DNA of 64,000 nucleotides from Bradyrhizobium iriomotense. GTDB lineage: Bacteria; Pseudomonadota; Alphaproteobacteria; Rhizobiales; Xanthobacteraceae. Where the stretch lies: positions 62,001 to 126,000 of the forward strand of contig NZ_BSOW01000005.1 in NCBI RefSeq assembly GCF_030160715.1, in the 5' to 3' direction. Each line of letters opens with the position of its first letter. The stretch's first letter is position 1. The position numbers and the translations under genes were made by a program. The notes beneath the pieces were generated by a model. It was given only the letters and a program-made list of their open reading frames with translations, had not been told where the DNA came from and made no database searches. Below are positions 47,021 through 55,997 of this stretch, in pieces.

Positions 47021-47656
47021 ATGGGTAGCAGCAACGTCCACGTCGTCGATCATCCCCTCGTCCAGCACAAGCTCTCGCTGATGCGGGAAAAGGACCGCTC
47101 GACCAAGAGCTTTCGCGAGATCCTGAACGAGATCGGGATGCTCTTGTGCTACGAGGTGACGCGCGACCTGCCGCTGGAGCTCGTGGAGATCGAGACGCCG
47201 ATCTCGGCGATGCAGGCGCCGAAAATCGCCGGCAAGAAGCTCACGCTGGCGCCGATCCTGCGCGCCGGTGTCGGCTTCCTCGACGGCATGCTGGCGCTGA
47301 TGCCGTCCGCACGCATCGCCCATATCGGGCTCTATCGGGACCCCGCGACCTTGCAGGCCGTGGAGTACTATTTCAAGGCGCCGCAGGACCTGTCCGACCG
47401 CACAGTGATCCTGATGGACCCGATGCTGGCAACCGGCAACTCGGCTTGCGCCGGTGCATCCCTGCTGAAAGCGCGCGGCGCCCGTGACATCCGCTTCGTC
47501 TGCCTGCTGGCCGCCCCGGAAGGCATCGCGCAGTTCCAGGCGGAGCATCCGGACGTGCCGATCTGGACCGCCTCGGTCGACGAGCGGCTCAACGACCACG
47601 GCTATATCGTTCCGGGCCTGGGCGATGCCGGCGACCGGATGTTCGGCACCAAGTAG
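47021..47656 (+). CDS. upp: Uracil phosphoribosyltransferase
   Basis: A 211-aa [24 protein letters not shown] at the N-terminus, the [19 protein letters not shown] block, the PRPP loop [14 protein letters not shown] (about 128-141) and the uracil-binding end [17 protein letters not shown] are complete. It converts uracil and PRPP to UMP in pyrimidine salvage. It stands upstream of an AMP-dependent synthetase by ~33 bp. Confidence 0.97.
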   Translation: MGSSNVHVVDHPLVQHKLSLMREKDRSTKSFREILNEIGMLLCYEVTRDLPLELVEIETPISAMQAPKIAGKKLTLAPILRAGVGFLDGMLALMPSARIAHIGLYRDPATLQAVEYYFKAPQDLSDRTVILMDPMLATGNSACAGASLLKARGARDIRFVCLLAAPEGIAQFQAEHPDVPIWTASVDERLNDHGYIVPGLGDAGDRMFGTK

Positions 47657-47689
47657 ACAGTTTTGCGCGATCGGGCTACTGCGGTAGCC

Positions 47690-49261
47690 ATGCGCCCCAA
47701 CGATCGCTCGCTGCAATCGCTGATCGGGATCGAGACCTTCTCCGATCCCGCGCTGGTGTTTGACGGCACGCCCGTCCCGCGCACCGAATTGTCCGTCAGA
47801 ATTGACCAAGCCGCAGCGTGGCTCGCCGCCCAAGGCATCGACAAAGGCGACGTGGTCGCAGTGTGGCTGGTCAACCGCATCGAATGGGTTGCGCTGCTGT
47901 TCGCCGCCGCCCGGCTCGGCGCGATCGTCGCCGCGGTCAACACGCGCTACCGCAGCGCGGAAGTCGCCCATCTCCTCCGCCTCTCCGGTGCCAAGCTGCT
48001 GGTGATGGAAGCAGCGTTCCGCTCGATCGATTTTGCCGCCATCCTGGCGGATATCGCTGCTAGCGACGTGCCGGCGCTCGAAAAGCTCGCCGTTATCGGC
48101 GCGGATACGATGCCCGCACAATGGCCCTGCGTACGGTTCGACGCCTTCGAGAAAGCCTATCCTTCGGCGCCATCACGCGACGGCGTCGACCTGCCGGTGC
48201 TGCTCTACACGACCTCGGGCACGACCAGGGGGCCGAAGCTGGTGGCGCATTCACAGGCGACGCTGGCCACGCATGCGGCCGCGGTTGCCAAGGCGCTTGC
48301 GCTGTCGCCGCAACGCCATTCGCTGCTCGCCATGCTGCCGTTCTGCGGCACGTTCGGGATGACGGGCCTGCTCGCCTTTCTCGCGGCCGGCGTCACCATC
48401 CGCGTGCTCGACGCCTTCGAGGCCACGCCGGCGCTCGAAATCCTCGGCGAGCACAGGATCACGCATGCCTTCGGCTCGGACGAGATGTTTCGCCGCATCC
48501 TAGCGCTCACCGATGCGCCACGTCCGTTTCCGTACGCGGAAGTGTTTGGCTTCGCCGCGTTCCAGCCCGGTTGGCGCGAGTTTGCGGTGGAGGCCGAAGC
48601 ACGCGGCTTGCCGCTGTTCGGCCTGTATGGCTCGAGCGAGGTGCAAGCCCTGTTCTCGATCGGCCGGCGCGATGCCGCCTTCGCCGACCGCATCGAAAGC
48701 GGCGGCTGGCCGATGTCGCCGGATGCTCGCATGCGCATACGCGATGCGGACAGCGGCGAGCCGGTCGAGCCTGGCGACTCCGGTGAGCTCGAGATCAGCG
48801 CGCCGTCGTGCTTCCTCGGTTATTTCAACAATCCGCAAGCGACGCGCGAGGCGACCACCGCCGACGGCTTCTTCCGCACCGGCGATATCGGCCGGCTGCG
48901 CGGCGACGGCTCCTTCGTCTACGAGACGCGTGCGGGCGATGCCATGCGGCTCGGCGGGTTCCTGGTCGCGCCCGGCGAGATCGAGGATGAGCTCAAGTCC
49001 TGCACCGGCGTTGCCGATGCGCAGGTCGTCGCCGTCGATCTGAAGGGACAGGCCCGCTGCGCAGCTTTCGTGATTCCCAAGGAAGAGCCGCCGCGAGAGG
49101 CAGCACTGATCGCGCATCTGCGCGAGCGGCTGGCCGGCTACAAGGTCCCGGCGCGCATCTACTTCGTCGACGCCTTCCCCGTCACCGACAGCGCCAATGG
49201 CGTCAAGATCCAACGCGCCAGGCTGCGTGCCATGGCCATGGAAAAGATCGCCGCGGAATAG
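47690..49261 (+). CDS. AMP-dependent acyl-CoA synthetase/ligase
   Basis: An ANL-superfamily adenylate-forming enzyme, 523 aa from ATG 47690 (an ATG at 47663 would add nine residues). P-loop LLYTTSGTTRGPKLVAHSQA near residue 173; YGSSE, GFFRTGDIG and the hinge GGFLVAPGEIEDEL follow. The C-terminal catalytic Lys lies in SANGVKIQRARL. It activates a carboxylic acid, probably fatty or aromatic, as acyl-AMP then acyl-CoA. Substrate cannot be told. It ends six bases from the convergent flgL gene. Confidence 0.92.
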   Translation: MRPNDRSLQSLIGIETFSDPALVFDGTPVPRTELSVRIDQAAAWLAAQGIDKGDVVAVWLVNRIEWVALLFAAARLGAIVAAVNTRYRSAEVAHLLRLSGAKLLVMEAAFRSIDFAAILADIAASDVPALEKLAVIGADTMPAQWPCVRFDAFEKAYPSAPSRDGVDLPVLLYTTSGTTRGPKLVAHSQATLATHAAAVAKALALSPQRHSLLAMLPFCGTFGMTGLLAFLAAGVTIRVLDAFEATPALEILGEHRITHAFGSDEMFRRILALTDAPRPFPYAEVFGFAAFQPGWREFAVEAEARGLPLFGLYGSSEVQALFSIGRRDAAFADRIESGGWPMSPDARMRIRDADSGEPVEPGDSGELEISAPSCFLGYFNNPQATREATTADGFFRTGDIGRLRGDGSFVYETRAGDAMRLGGFLVAPGEIEDELKSCTGVADAQVVAVDLKGQARCAAFVIPKEEPPREAALIAHLRERLAGYKVPARIYFVDAFPVTDSANGVKIQRARLRAMAMEKIAAE

Positions 49262-49267
49262 CGCCGC

Positions 49268-50179
49268 CTATTTCAGGTAGCTCGCGAGATTCATGCTCAG
49301 GATTTTCGCAAGCGCCGAATAGGACGCGGTGAGCTGGGATTGATAAGTCGATAGTTGCGCCGTGATCGCTGCGACGTCGACGCCGGTGAGATCGCTACCG
49401 AGCGTCTCGGCATAGCTCTTGTAATCGCTCTGGCGCGCGCTCGCCGTCTCGATCTGCGAGGCCGAGCTCGACAGCTTCGCCTGCACGGCAGCGGTGTCGT
49501 CCAGCGCCGTGCTTGCCAGATCCAGCGCGCTGGTGATGTCGGATGACGACAGCGAGGAGCTGTTGGCAACGAATTTGAGGACGCGCATCACCTCTTCGAA
49601 GGCCGAATTGTCCGCGGTCACGCCGTAGGACACGCTCTGGTCGGTCGCAACGCGAACCGAGGCGATCTCGCTGTCGCCGACATAATAGCTGCTGTCCACC
49701 GTCGTCGTGGATCCCGTGCCGGTAGCAAAGCTCGTGAGGTCGACCGGCGCGGTCTCCGTCTTGCCCCCCGCAAACGCGTACTGGCCGTCATATTGCGTGT
49801 TGAGCAGCGACCCCATCTCCGCCAGCATCTGCTGTGCCGAAGAGATCACCGAGTTCGTCTCCGTCGAGCTGCCGGTCGAGGCGGCGCTGAGCTGGGAACG
49901 GAGCTGGGTGATGATGTCGGTCATCGAGCCGACCGCCGAATACATCACCTGCACCTTGCTGTCGGCGAGCGTCGCCGCGTCGATATAGGATTGCGCCCGC
50001 GTCACCGAGACCTGAAGGTTGACCACGTGCTGCGCGGTCGAGCCATAGCCGCCGAAATCGGTCGAGATGACGCCCGACGATTCCTGGATCTGCTCGTTGG
50101 CCATGACGGCCTGCACGCGCAGCGCGTCCGCGACCATCGTGTTCGACTGCGCAAAAGTGGCCACCCGCATCGCGACCAT
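49268..50179 (-). CDS. flgL: Flagellar hook-associated protein 3 (FlgL)
   Basis: A 303-aa flagellin-like protein. N-terminal helix MRVATFAQSNTMVADALRVQ and the C-terminal TYQSQLTASYSALAKILSMN are the coiled ends shared by FlgL and flagellins. The centre is Ser/Thr rich, with LNTQYDGQYAFAGGKTETAP typical of FlgL. It joins the hook-FlgK junction to the filament. It follows flgK by 15 bp and is the last gene of the operon. ATG at 50179 has GGGAG upstream; a second ATG lies three codons later. Confidence 0.9.
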   Translation of the reverse strand: MVAMRVATFAQSNTMVADALRVQAVMANEQIQESSGVISTDFGGYGSTAQHVVNLQVSVTRAQSYIDAATLADSKVQVMYSAVGSMTDIITQLRSQLSAASTGSSTETNSVISSAQQMLAEMGSLLNTQYDGQYAFAGGKTETAPVDLTSFATGTGSTTTVDSSYYVGDSEIASVRVATDQSVSYGVTADNSAFEEVMRVLKFVANSSSLSSSDITSALDLASTALDDTAAVQAKLSSSASQIETASARQSDYKSYAETLGSDLTGVDVAAITAQLSTYQSQLTASYSALAKILSMNLASYLK

Positions 50180-50194
50180 GGGCCCGCTCCCGCT

Positions 50195-51970
50195 TTAGGA
50201 CGACTGCACGGCGCTCAGTAGCGCCGAGTACATCGTGTTGATGGCCTGGATGAGCGCGGAGGCGGCCGTGTATTTGTTTTGCAGCGTGCTCAGCCGCGCC
50301 GATTCCTCGTCGAGATTGACGCCCGATTGCGACGATAGCGAGCTCGCATAGGTCGACTGCGCGGTCTCCTTGGCGGTGTAGTTGGTGGAAGCCTGTGAGG
50401 ACTTGCTCGCGACGTCGGAGACGATGGCGGCGGCGTAGTCGGCGAACGAGCCGGTGGTCGCGGCAAGGCCGCCCGCCGAGGCGAATGTCCGCGAGTCCGT
50501 CAGCGCATCGTAGAAGTCGTTGACCACCGTCGCCGAGCCCGACGACAGCACCTGGCTGCCGACGGTGAGGCTGGATGAGGAATCCAGCACCGCGAGTTGC
50601 AATTCGTCGGTGCCGGATAGAATACTGCTGTTGACCGCGATATCGGACGCGCTCGTGCCCGTCACCAGATCGTTGAGGCCGAAATACTCCGAAAATCCCT
50701 CACTGGCACTTCCCACCGAGCTCGTCATCTCGTTGATCGCGACGCCGTCGCTGGAATCGGTCGACGTGATGGTCAGGTGGCCGTTCGAATCGATCGAAGC
50801 CGAAAGCCCGGAGATACCGTTGATGGCGGAGACGAGGTCGCCCACCGTGGAATAGGACGAGAGGTCGAGATCGCTGTAGGAGACGAGGTTGCCGCTCTGG
50901 TCCGTGACGGCAAGGCGCACCGTGCCTGTCGCGGACAGCGCCGTCGCGCTCGTCACGCTGGTTGTGCCGGTGAGGCTGGTCGGCGACGGCACCGAAGAGG
51001 CGCTGTTGGAGACACCGTTCATTGCCGAGGCGAGCTGCTGGGCAAGCTGGTCGAGCTGGGACTGCGCCGCCGGCAGGGTCTTGTCGCGGAGCGTGATGAG
51101 GGCGCCGATGTCGCCGCCGGTGATCTGCGAGGTGATGTCGACCCCGTTCACCGTGATGGCGCTGAAGCCGCTGGACGAGGAGCCTGCGCTGTACACGGTC
51201 GACGAGGAGACGTTGGCCGCCGTCGAATAGCTGATCGTATGCGCCTGGCTGTCGACCAGCGCCTGGCCGGACGTGGTATAGATCTGGAGATCGCCGTTCG
51301 AGGCCGTATAGTAACTGACATTCATCTTGGAGGCGACGTCCTGCAGCGCGGTATTGCGCTGGTCCTCCAGATCCGCCGTCGACTGGCCGGCCGCCGCCGT
51401 CTGCTTGATCTCGGCGTTGAGCTCGGCGATTTGCTCGAGGTCGGTGTTGACGTCGTCAATCGACGAGGAGATGTCCTGGTCGGCGTTGGAACGCAGCTTC
51501 TGGATGCCGCTCGAGGTCTCCCGCAACTGGCTCGCGACGTTGTCGAGCGCGCTGATGACGTTGGATTGCAACGAGGCGCTGTTCGGCGTGCTGGCAAGCG
51601 AGGATAGCGCGGATTCCAGCGACGCGATCGAATTGGCAAGCGACGTTCCGGTCGACGAGCTGTCCGAGCTGCTGGTCGAGCCGTACAGCTTCTCGAGCGA
51701 GGTCAGGTACGTGTTGGTCGTGTCGGCCGAGCCGAGGTCGGAGGTCGCGGAGATCAACGACTTCAACAACAGCTTGTCGACGTTCGAAGAGATGCCCGTC
51801 ACCGTGACGCCGGTGCCGACGCCGTTGGTGACGCTGCTTGCCTGGCTTGCGGTCTTCTCGGTATAGCCCGTCGTGTCGGCATTCGAGATGTTCGACGACG
51901 TCACGCTGATCTGCACCTGCGTGGCCGATAGCCCGCTGAAGGCGATCAATCGTGCGATATCGAGCGACAC
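50195..51970 (-). CDS. flgK: Flagellar hook-associated protein 1 (FlgK)
   Basis: A 591-aa FlgK. The N-terminus from GTG 51970 (VSLDIARLIAFSGLSATQVQ) is followed by the rod/hook signature SSNISNADTTGYTEKTA. The C-terminus (SSQSGVNLDEESARLSTLQN) carries the FlgK end motif NLDEE. The middle is extremely Ser/Thr rich. It forms the first hook-filament junction ring. GTG is chosen because GGGAAGGGG precedes it; the frame extends farther upstream without homology. Confidence 0.93.
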   Translation of the reverse strand: MSLDIARLIAFSGLSATQVQISVTSSNISNADTTGYTEKTASQASSVTNGVGTGVTVTGISSNVDKLLLKSLISATSDLGSADTTNTYLTSLEKLYGSTSSSDSSSTGTSLANSIASLESALSSLASTPNSASLQSNVISALDNVASQLRETSSGIQKLRSNADQDISSSIDDVNTDLEQIAELNAEIKQTAAAGQSTADLEDQRNTALQDVASKMNVSYYTASNGDLQIYTTSGQALVDSQAHTISYSTAANVSSSTVYSAGSSSSGFSAITVNGVDITSQITGGDIGALITLRDKTLPAAQSQLDQLAQQLASAMNGVSNSASSVPSPTSLTGTTSVTSATALSATGTVRLAVTDQSGNLVSYSDLDLSSYSTVGDLVSAINGISGLSASIDSNGHLTITSTDSSDGVAINEMTSSVGSASEGFSEYFGLNDLVTGTSASDIAVNSSILSGTDELQLAVLDSSSSLTVGSQVLSSGSATVVNDFYDALTDSRTFASAGGLAATTGSFADYAAAIVSDVASKSSQASTNYTAKETAQSTYASSLSSQSGVNLDEESARLSTLQNKYTAASALIQAINTMYSALLSAVQSS

Positions 51971-51992
51971 GGCGGCTGCCCCTTCCCTGCCC

Positions 51993-52448
51993 TCAGGCCT
52001 GACGAATGGTGCCGCTGGAGACCGCGCGTGCGGCGAGGCGGCCCGACGCGCCATAGGGCGACACCGCGGCGATCTGCTCGCGGATGGCCTGCATCACCGC
52101 CTCGACGCGGCGGTTGCTGGCCTCGATCGCGGCGCGCAGCCGCACCAAGTTCTCGTCCATCGCCGCGCGCAGCTTCAATATCCGCTCCATGAGCTGTTCG
52201 CGCAGGATCCGGTCGCGGACATGCAGGCTGGTCGAGCCGGCGGCGCATTCCGCAACGGTCCTTTCGAATACTTCCGCCAGCCGGTTCTTCTCGTCGACCT
52301 GCTTCAGGCGCGAGGCCGGAAGCCCCTTGGCGAGCTCGGCGTTCTCTTCGGCGACCAGCGCGGTCAAGCCGTCGATCAGCGCGATCAGCGATTTGATGCG
52401 CGCGTCGCCCTCGGCGGCGCTGGTCCTGGTGATTTGAGCCTGTTTCAT
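51993..52448 (-). CDS. FlgN-like flagellar chaperone
   Basis: A 151-aa, largely helical protein: SLIALIDGLTALVAEENAEL, then LPASRLKQVDEKNRLAEVFE, then a long coiled-coil-like stretch. Helical bundle, small size and position directly before flgK fit FlgN, the export chaperone of FlgK and FlgL. The family is divergent, so this is inference from context and the 'LxxxENxxL ... K' pattern. Confidence 0.6.
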   Translation of the reverse strand: MKQAQITRTSAAEGDARIKSLIALIDGLTALVAEENAELAKGLPASRLKQVDEKNRLAEVFERTVAECAAGSTSLHVRDRILREQLMERILKLRAAMDENLVRLRAAIEASNRRVEAVMQAIREQIAAVSPYGASGRLAARAVSSGTIRQA

Positions 52449-52467
52449 GTTCGTTGCCTTCGTGGTC

Positions 52468-52725
52468 TCAATTGTGCCGCCGGCCGCGGCCGATCTGGGC
52501 GCCGCGCAAATAGGCGCCGATCGCCGTGGTTCTCACGCTCGTCTGCCGTGCCTCGTCTTCGATTGCCTTGGATTCGCGGATCAGGCCGCGACGTGCCGTC
52601 TCGATGTCGTCGAGCAGCGCGAGCAGCTCTGCGCGTTCCCCGCCAGCGGTGCGGGCGCGCGCGATCAGCCTCCGCAGTCGCAGCAGCAACGCTTCCCCCG
52701 CCGCATGGCTCCTTTCGCCAGGCAT
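52468..52725 (-). CDS. Hypothetical 85-aa protein in flagellar operon
   Basis: An 85-aa basic protein, MPGERSHAAGEALLLRLRRL, helical, with LLALLDDIETARRGLIRESK and a C-terminus ending GRGRRHN. It lies three bases after flgE and 19 before the FlgN-like gene. It could be a flagellar chaperone or regulator; no motif is recognised. Confidence 0.6.
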   Translation of the reverse strand: MPGERSHAAGEALLLRLRRLIARARTAGGERAELLALLDDIETARRGLIRESKAIEDEARQTSVRTTAIGAYLRGAQIGRGRRHN

Positions 52726-52728
52726 CGC

Positions 52729-53994
52729 TTACCTCATCGCCGAGATCAGGGTGTCGTACATCTTGTTGACGGTCGAGATGACCTGCGAGGCTGCGGAGTA
52801 GGCCTGCTGCGCCGAGATCATGCTGGAGAACTGGCTCGAGGTGTCGGTGGTGGAGGATTCGAGCTCGCTGCCATAGATCGTGCCTGCACCGTTCTCGCCG
52901 GAGGCCTGCAGCGTCGGATCGCCCGACGTGACGGTCGCCGAATACATCTGGTCACTGCTGGCAGAAAGACCATTGGGATCGGCAAAGGTCGCCACCGCGA
53001 TCTTGTAGATCGCGATCGTCTTGCCGTTGGAATAGGTGGCATCGACGACGCCGTTCTTGCCGATCGAGATGCTGGACAGCGTGCCGTAGGACAGGCCGTC
53101 CGAGGTGATGCTGGTGACGTTGACGGACGGCGTGGTTTCGCCCGAGGCGTATTGCGTCAACCCGTCGGTTCCCCCCGTCGTGCCGAGATCGAGCGTGATG
53201 GTGCTGTCGGCCGCGCCGTCGGTCCAGCCAGATACCGCGACCGTCGCAGGGCTTGGGCTGGTGCTCGCCAGCGAGCCGTCGCTGTTGAACGTGATGGCGA
53301 CGGTGCCGCTGGCCGTACCGGTCGCGGTCGTCGTGTCCGACGTCGAGGTCGGGTTGGCGAAGCTCGCGCTCCAGGTGTTGGTGCCGGTCTTGGTCCAGGT
53401 GATCTGCATCGAGTTCGCCGCGCCGAGCGAATCGTAGACCGTCATCGAGCTGGTGTAGGTGTCGCCCGTTGCGGCATCCGACGGCAGGTTTGCCGCGATC
53501 GTCGTCGTGGTGGTCGCGCTGCCGCTGGTCGATGCCACCTGGGTGTTGATGGCTTCGAGATTGCTGGCCGACTCGTTCCCGGAGACATTGCCGTCGGCGT
53601 CCGTGCGCCAGCCCTCCAGATAATAGCCGTTGTTCTCGAGATAGCCTGCATTGTCGATGGTGAAGGCGCCGTTGCGGGTATAGGAAACGGTGCCGCCGGA
53701 CGTCGCGTTGGTCGCCACGAAGAAGCCCGAGCCCTGGATCGCGACGTCGGTCGCGTTGGACGTCGCGGCCAGCAGGCCCTGCTGGGTGATGTTGGCCCGG
53801 CCGGAGACCGTGACGCCACCGGACGCATAAGAGGTTGCGTTGCTCGATGCGGTGACGAGGTCATCGAACATCGCAGACGTCGTCTTGTAGCCGGTCGTGT
53901 CGGAATTGGCGATGTTGTCGCTGATCATCGACAAGGACTGGCTCTGCGCGCTGAGCGCGGAGATTGCCGAGGAAAGTGCGCCGGAAAGGCTCAT
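52729..53994 (-). CDS. flgE: Flagellar hook protein
   Basis: A 421-aa FlgE. N-terminal rod motif: SQSLSMISDNIANSDTTGYK. Then AIQGSGFFVATN, YTRNGAFTIDNAGYLENNGY and the C-terminal QQAYSAASQVISTVNKMYDT, all typical of hook proteins. The middle is Ser/Thr rich and consists of FlgE beta domains. It assembles the hook. Downstream of flgD by 19 bp. Confidence 0.95.
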   Translation of the reverse strand: MSLSGALSSAISALSAQSQSLSMISDNIANSDTTGYKTTSAMFDDLVTASSNATSYASGGVTVSGRANITQQGLLAATSNATDVAIQGSGFFVATNATSGGTVSYTRNGAFTIDNAGYLENNGYYLEGWRTDADGNVSGNESASNLEAINTQVASTSGSATTTTTIAANLPSDAATGDTYTSSMTVYDSLGAANSMQITWTKTGTNTWSASFANPTSTSDTTTATGTASGTVAITFNSDGSLASTSPSPATVAVSGWTDGAADSTITLDLGTTGGTDGLTQYASGETTPSVNVTSITSDGLSYGTLSSISIGKNGVVDATYSNGKTIAIYKIAVATFADPNGLSASSDQMYSATVTSGDPTLQASGENGAGTIYGSELESSTTDTSSQFSSMISAQQAYSAASQVISTVNKMYDTLISAMR

Positions 53995-54013
53995 GATCGA
54001 ACTCCGAAGGAAA

Positions 54014-54679
54014 TCAGGACGTGACGCCGATGATGTTGGCAGCGCTCACCGAGACGCCGTTCACCGTGAGCGATGGCGTCGAGGTCGAGGTATCGATGCC
54101 GGTCACCGTGCCGGTGACCGTCGTGTAGTTGAGCACCGAGTTGCCGGCGGAGTCCGTAGCGGTCACCGAGATGGTGTACTGGCCGCCGTCGGAGAGCTGG
54201 TTGCCGCTGGAATCCTTGCCGTCCCAGGTGAAGGTGTTGGAGCCGGAATTGCCGGTGCCGGTGCCGGTCCACACCGTGTTGCCGGACGAATCCTTGACGG
54301 TAATCGCAACGTTCGAAGCGGTCGAGGACAGCGAGTAGCCGAACGTCGCCGAGCCGTTGCTCAGCGTCGCCGTGTCGGTCTTCGCCTCCACGGTGTGGCC
54401 GATGTAGTTGACCGAGTTCAGCGTCACGAGGCTCGAGAACGAGCTCGCGAGCGCGCTGAGATTGGTGTTGATCGACTGCTGCTGGCTGAAATTGGCGTAG
54501 GAGGTGAGCTGGTTGATGAAGTCCGTCGTCGAGGTTGCGTTCAGCGGATCCTGGTTTTGCAGCTCGCTGACGAGCAGGCTCAGGAACTCGTTCGACGTCA
54601 ACGAAGAGGTGGATGAGGAGCTCGACGACGATGTCGTCGTCGTTGCTGTCGAAGTGGACGTCGTCGCGGCAACGGTCAT
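54014..54679 (-). CDS. flgD: Flagellar hook-capping protein FlgD
   Basis: A 221-aa FlgD. N-terminal Ser/Thr-only tail (residues ~5-26), then the FlgD block FLSLLVSELQNQDPLNATST and the Ig-like region KDSSGNTVWTGTG and FTWDGKDSSGNQLSDGGQYT. It caps the hook during assembly. The ATG at 54679 is chosen because it directly precedes the Ser/Thr tail; an upstream ATG at 54703 would add eight residues. Confidence 0.92.
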   Translation of the reverse strand: MTVAATTSTSTATTTTSSSSSSSTSSLTSNEFLSLLVSELQNQDPLNATSTTDFINQLTSYANFSQQQSINTNLSALASSFSSLVTLNSVNYIGHTVEAKTDTATLSNGSATFGYSLSSTASNVAITVKDSSGNTVWTGTGTGNSGSNTFTWDGKDSSGNQLSDGGQYTISVTATDSAGNSVLNYTTVTGTVTGIDTSTSTPSLTVNGVSVSAANIIGVTS

Positions 54680-54810
54680 CGAAAAACCCCGGTTCGTGTG
54701 CAACGCGCGCTGCGAACGCGTCCGGTTGCGCTTGAAATCTGTGTGCTGATGAAACGCGCCGGCGCGTGAATTCAGGCGGGGATTCCTGCGCTGCGATGCG
54801 CCTTCCGAGG

Positions 54811-54825
54811 CGGCAAAATCTGCCG
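54811..54825. promoter_or_regulatory. CGGCA-N5-TGCCG palindrome, copy 1
   Basis: CGGCA-AAATC-TGCCG, 132 bp upstream of flgD. Identical arms are found at 59580 and 59794. The form resembles Caulobacter ftr sites bound by FlbD (comparison from memory). Confidence 0.5.
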
Positions 54826-54936
54826 TGTGCGCGACTTAGAGAAGCGACGAAATCAACGCGATCTGCCGGCGCGGAACGGGCGAGGTCCTTCGCCTCGCTT
54901 GCGAGCAGGATGATCGCAGAGGCGCATCCACGAGCT

Positions 54937-55021
54937 CGTCATGCCGGGCTTGTCCCGGGCATCCACGTTCTTGGTGACCTGGGCAAAGGCGTGGATGGCC
55001 GGGACAAGCCCGGCCATGACG
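54937..55021. repeat. Palindromic repeat, copy 5
   Basis: Left arm 54937-54967 and right arm 54990-55021 pair almost completely (core ccgggcttgtcccggg / cccgggacaagcccgg), with a 22-bp spacer. A GC-rich hairpin element, probably dispersed. Confidence 0.82.
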
Positions 55022-55108
55022 ATGTGGAGACAGCATTGCCCCGGGCGCTCACGTCATCTGTGCGCCCGCTTCAAAGTCGAAGCTGCTGGAACACGTAAAA
55101 AGAGAACC

Positions 55109-55378
55109 TCAGTTCCCCGCGGTCTCGTCCTGGGCGTGGGGCTTGGCGGGATCGGCCGTCCGTTTGGCGGCGGCGACGATACGATCGGCAAGTCCGGCGG
55201 GCGCCCGCACCGGTGGTGCGGCGAGCGCACTGCGGAGCGCGCGCATCTCTTCGAGCAGGGCGCGTGCCGCGGCGGAATGGCCGAGCAGCTCTTCGGCGGA
55301 CGAACGACGGTCTTCGGGCCAGAGGGACAGGTCCTCGCCCAACCGATCGATCAGATCCTCAAACTCGGTGACGTCCAT
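55109..55378 (-). CDS. Hypothetical 89-aa protein, possibly anti-sigma-like
   Basis: An 89-aa acidic peptide, MDVTEFEDLIDRLGEDLSLW, then PEDRRSSAEELLGHSAAARA. The 'DxLIDRxGxDLSxWP' start with a helical ALL-rich tail resembles short proteins encoded next to ECF sigma factors in Bradyrhizobiaceae (from memory). The local sigma gene is 3.4 kb away on the same strand. Placed between fliS and flgD; role unknown. Confidence 0.6.
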   Translation of the reverse strand: MDVTEFEDLIDRLGEDLSLWPEDRRSSAEELLGHSAAARALLEEMRALRSALAAPPVRAPAGLADRIVAAAKRTADPAKPHAQDETAGN

Positions 55379-55568
55379 CGCCCGGGTCCCGCACCCCCGG
55401 GGCAGTCATAAAGCATCGTAGAGGCGACGGAAACCGAATTCGCCTGTCCGGACGCGACAGACGGCGATGCCCCGCGGAATGACCGCGGAAACCGCCGCCC
55501 GGCCGCATCGCGGGCGGAAACACGGGAGGCTGGAGCTGCCGGTGTCAGCGGAAGCTGGCCCGACGGGC

Positions 55569-55997
55569 TCAGCGCTTCTGCGCCGAATCGCCCGTCCCGG
55601 CCTTGGCCGTCCGCACGGTCGCATCGACGAATTCCCAGGCCTCGCGCAGCTCGGTCAGGCCGGCGATGATCCGCCGAAAACTCTCGCGCGCATGCGGCCG
55701 GCCGTAGGCACGCAAGCTCGCCAGGATCATCGCGTTGTAGGTCTGGTAGAGCCGCTCGGCCACCGCCCCGCCCTTGGCGAAATCGAGATTATGACTGAGC
55801 CCGCGCAGGATCGCGGTCGCCTTCATCAGATACTCATGCCCCTCCTCGAAGCGCCGCGCCTCCTGCGAAGCAAGCGACTTCTGAAGAAACGTGATCGCGC
55901 CGCCAAGCAGCATCGACACCGCCTTGAGCGGCGGCACGGTGGTGGCCGCACCCCGATAGGCCTGATTGGCCACGTACGCCATCGGATTATGCATCAT
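55569..55997 (-). CDS. fliS: Flagellar export chaperone FliS
   Basis: A 142-aa FliS. Typical blocks are NQAYRGAATTVPPLKAVSML, LGGAITFLQKSL, GHEYLMKATAILRGLSHNLD and ERLYQTYNAMILASL. It binds flagellin and prevents premature polymerisation. Its ATG overlaps the fliD TAA by one base (TAATG). The next feature downstream is a ~190-bp gap. Confidence 0.92.
   Translation of the reverse strand: MMHNPMAYVANQAYRGAATTVPPLKAVSMLLGGAITFLQKSLASQEARRFEEGHEYLMKATAILRGLSHNLDFAKGGAVAERLYQTYNAMILASLRAYGRPHARESFRRIIAGLTELREAWEFVDATVRTAKAGTGDSAQKR

Larger units (their letters stand above)
54680..55108. other. Intergenic region upstream of flgD
   Basis: About 430 bp between flgD and the 89-aa gene. It holds the palindrome CGGCAAAATCTGCCG (54811-54825) and the palindromic repeat at 54937-55021. 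No sigma-54 -24/-12 element was found on inspection. No coding signal. Confidence 0.65.
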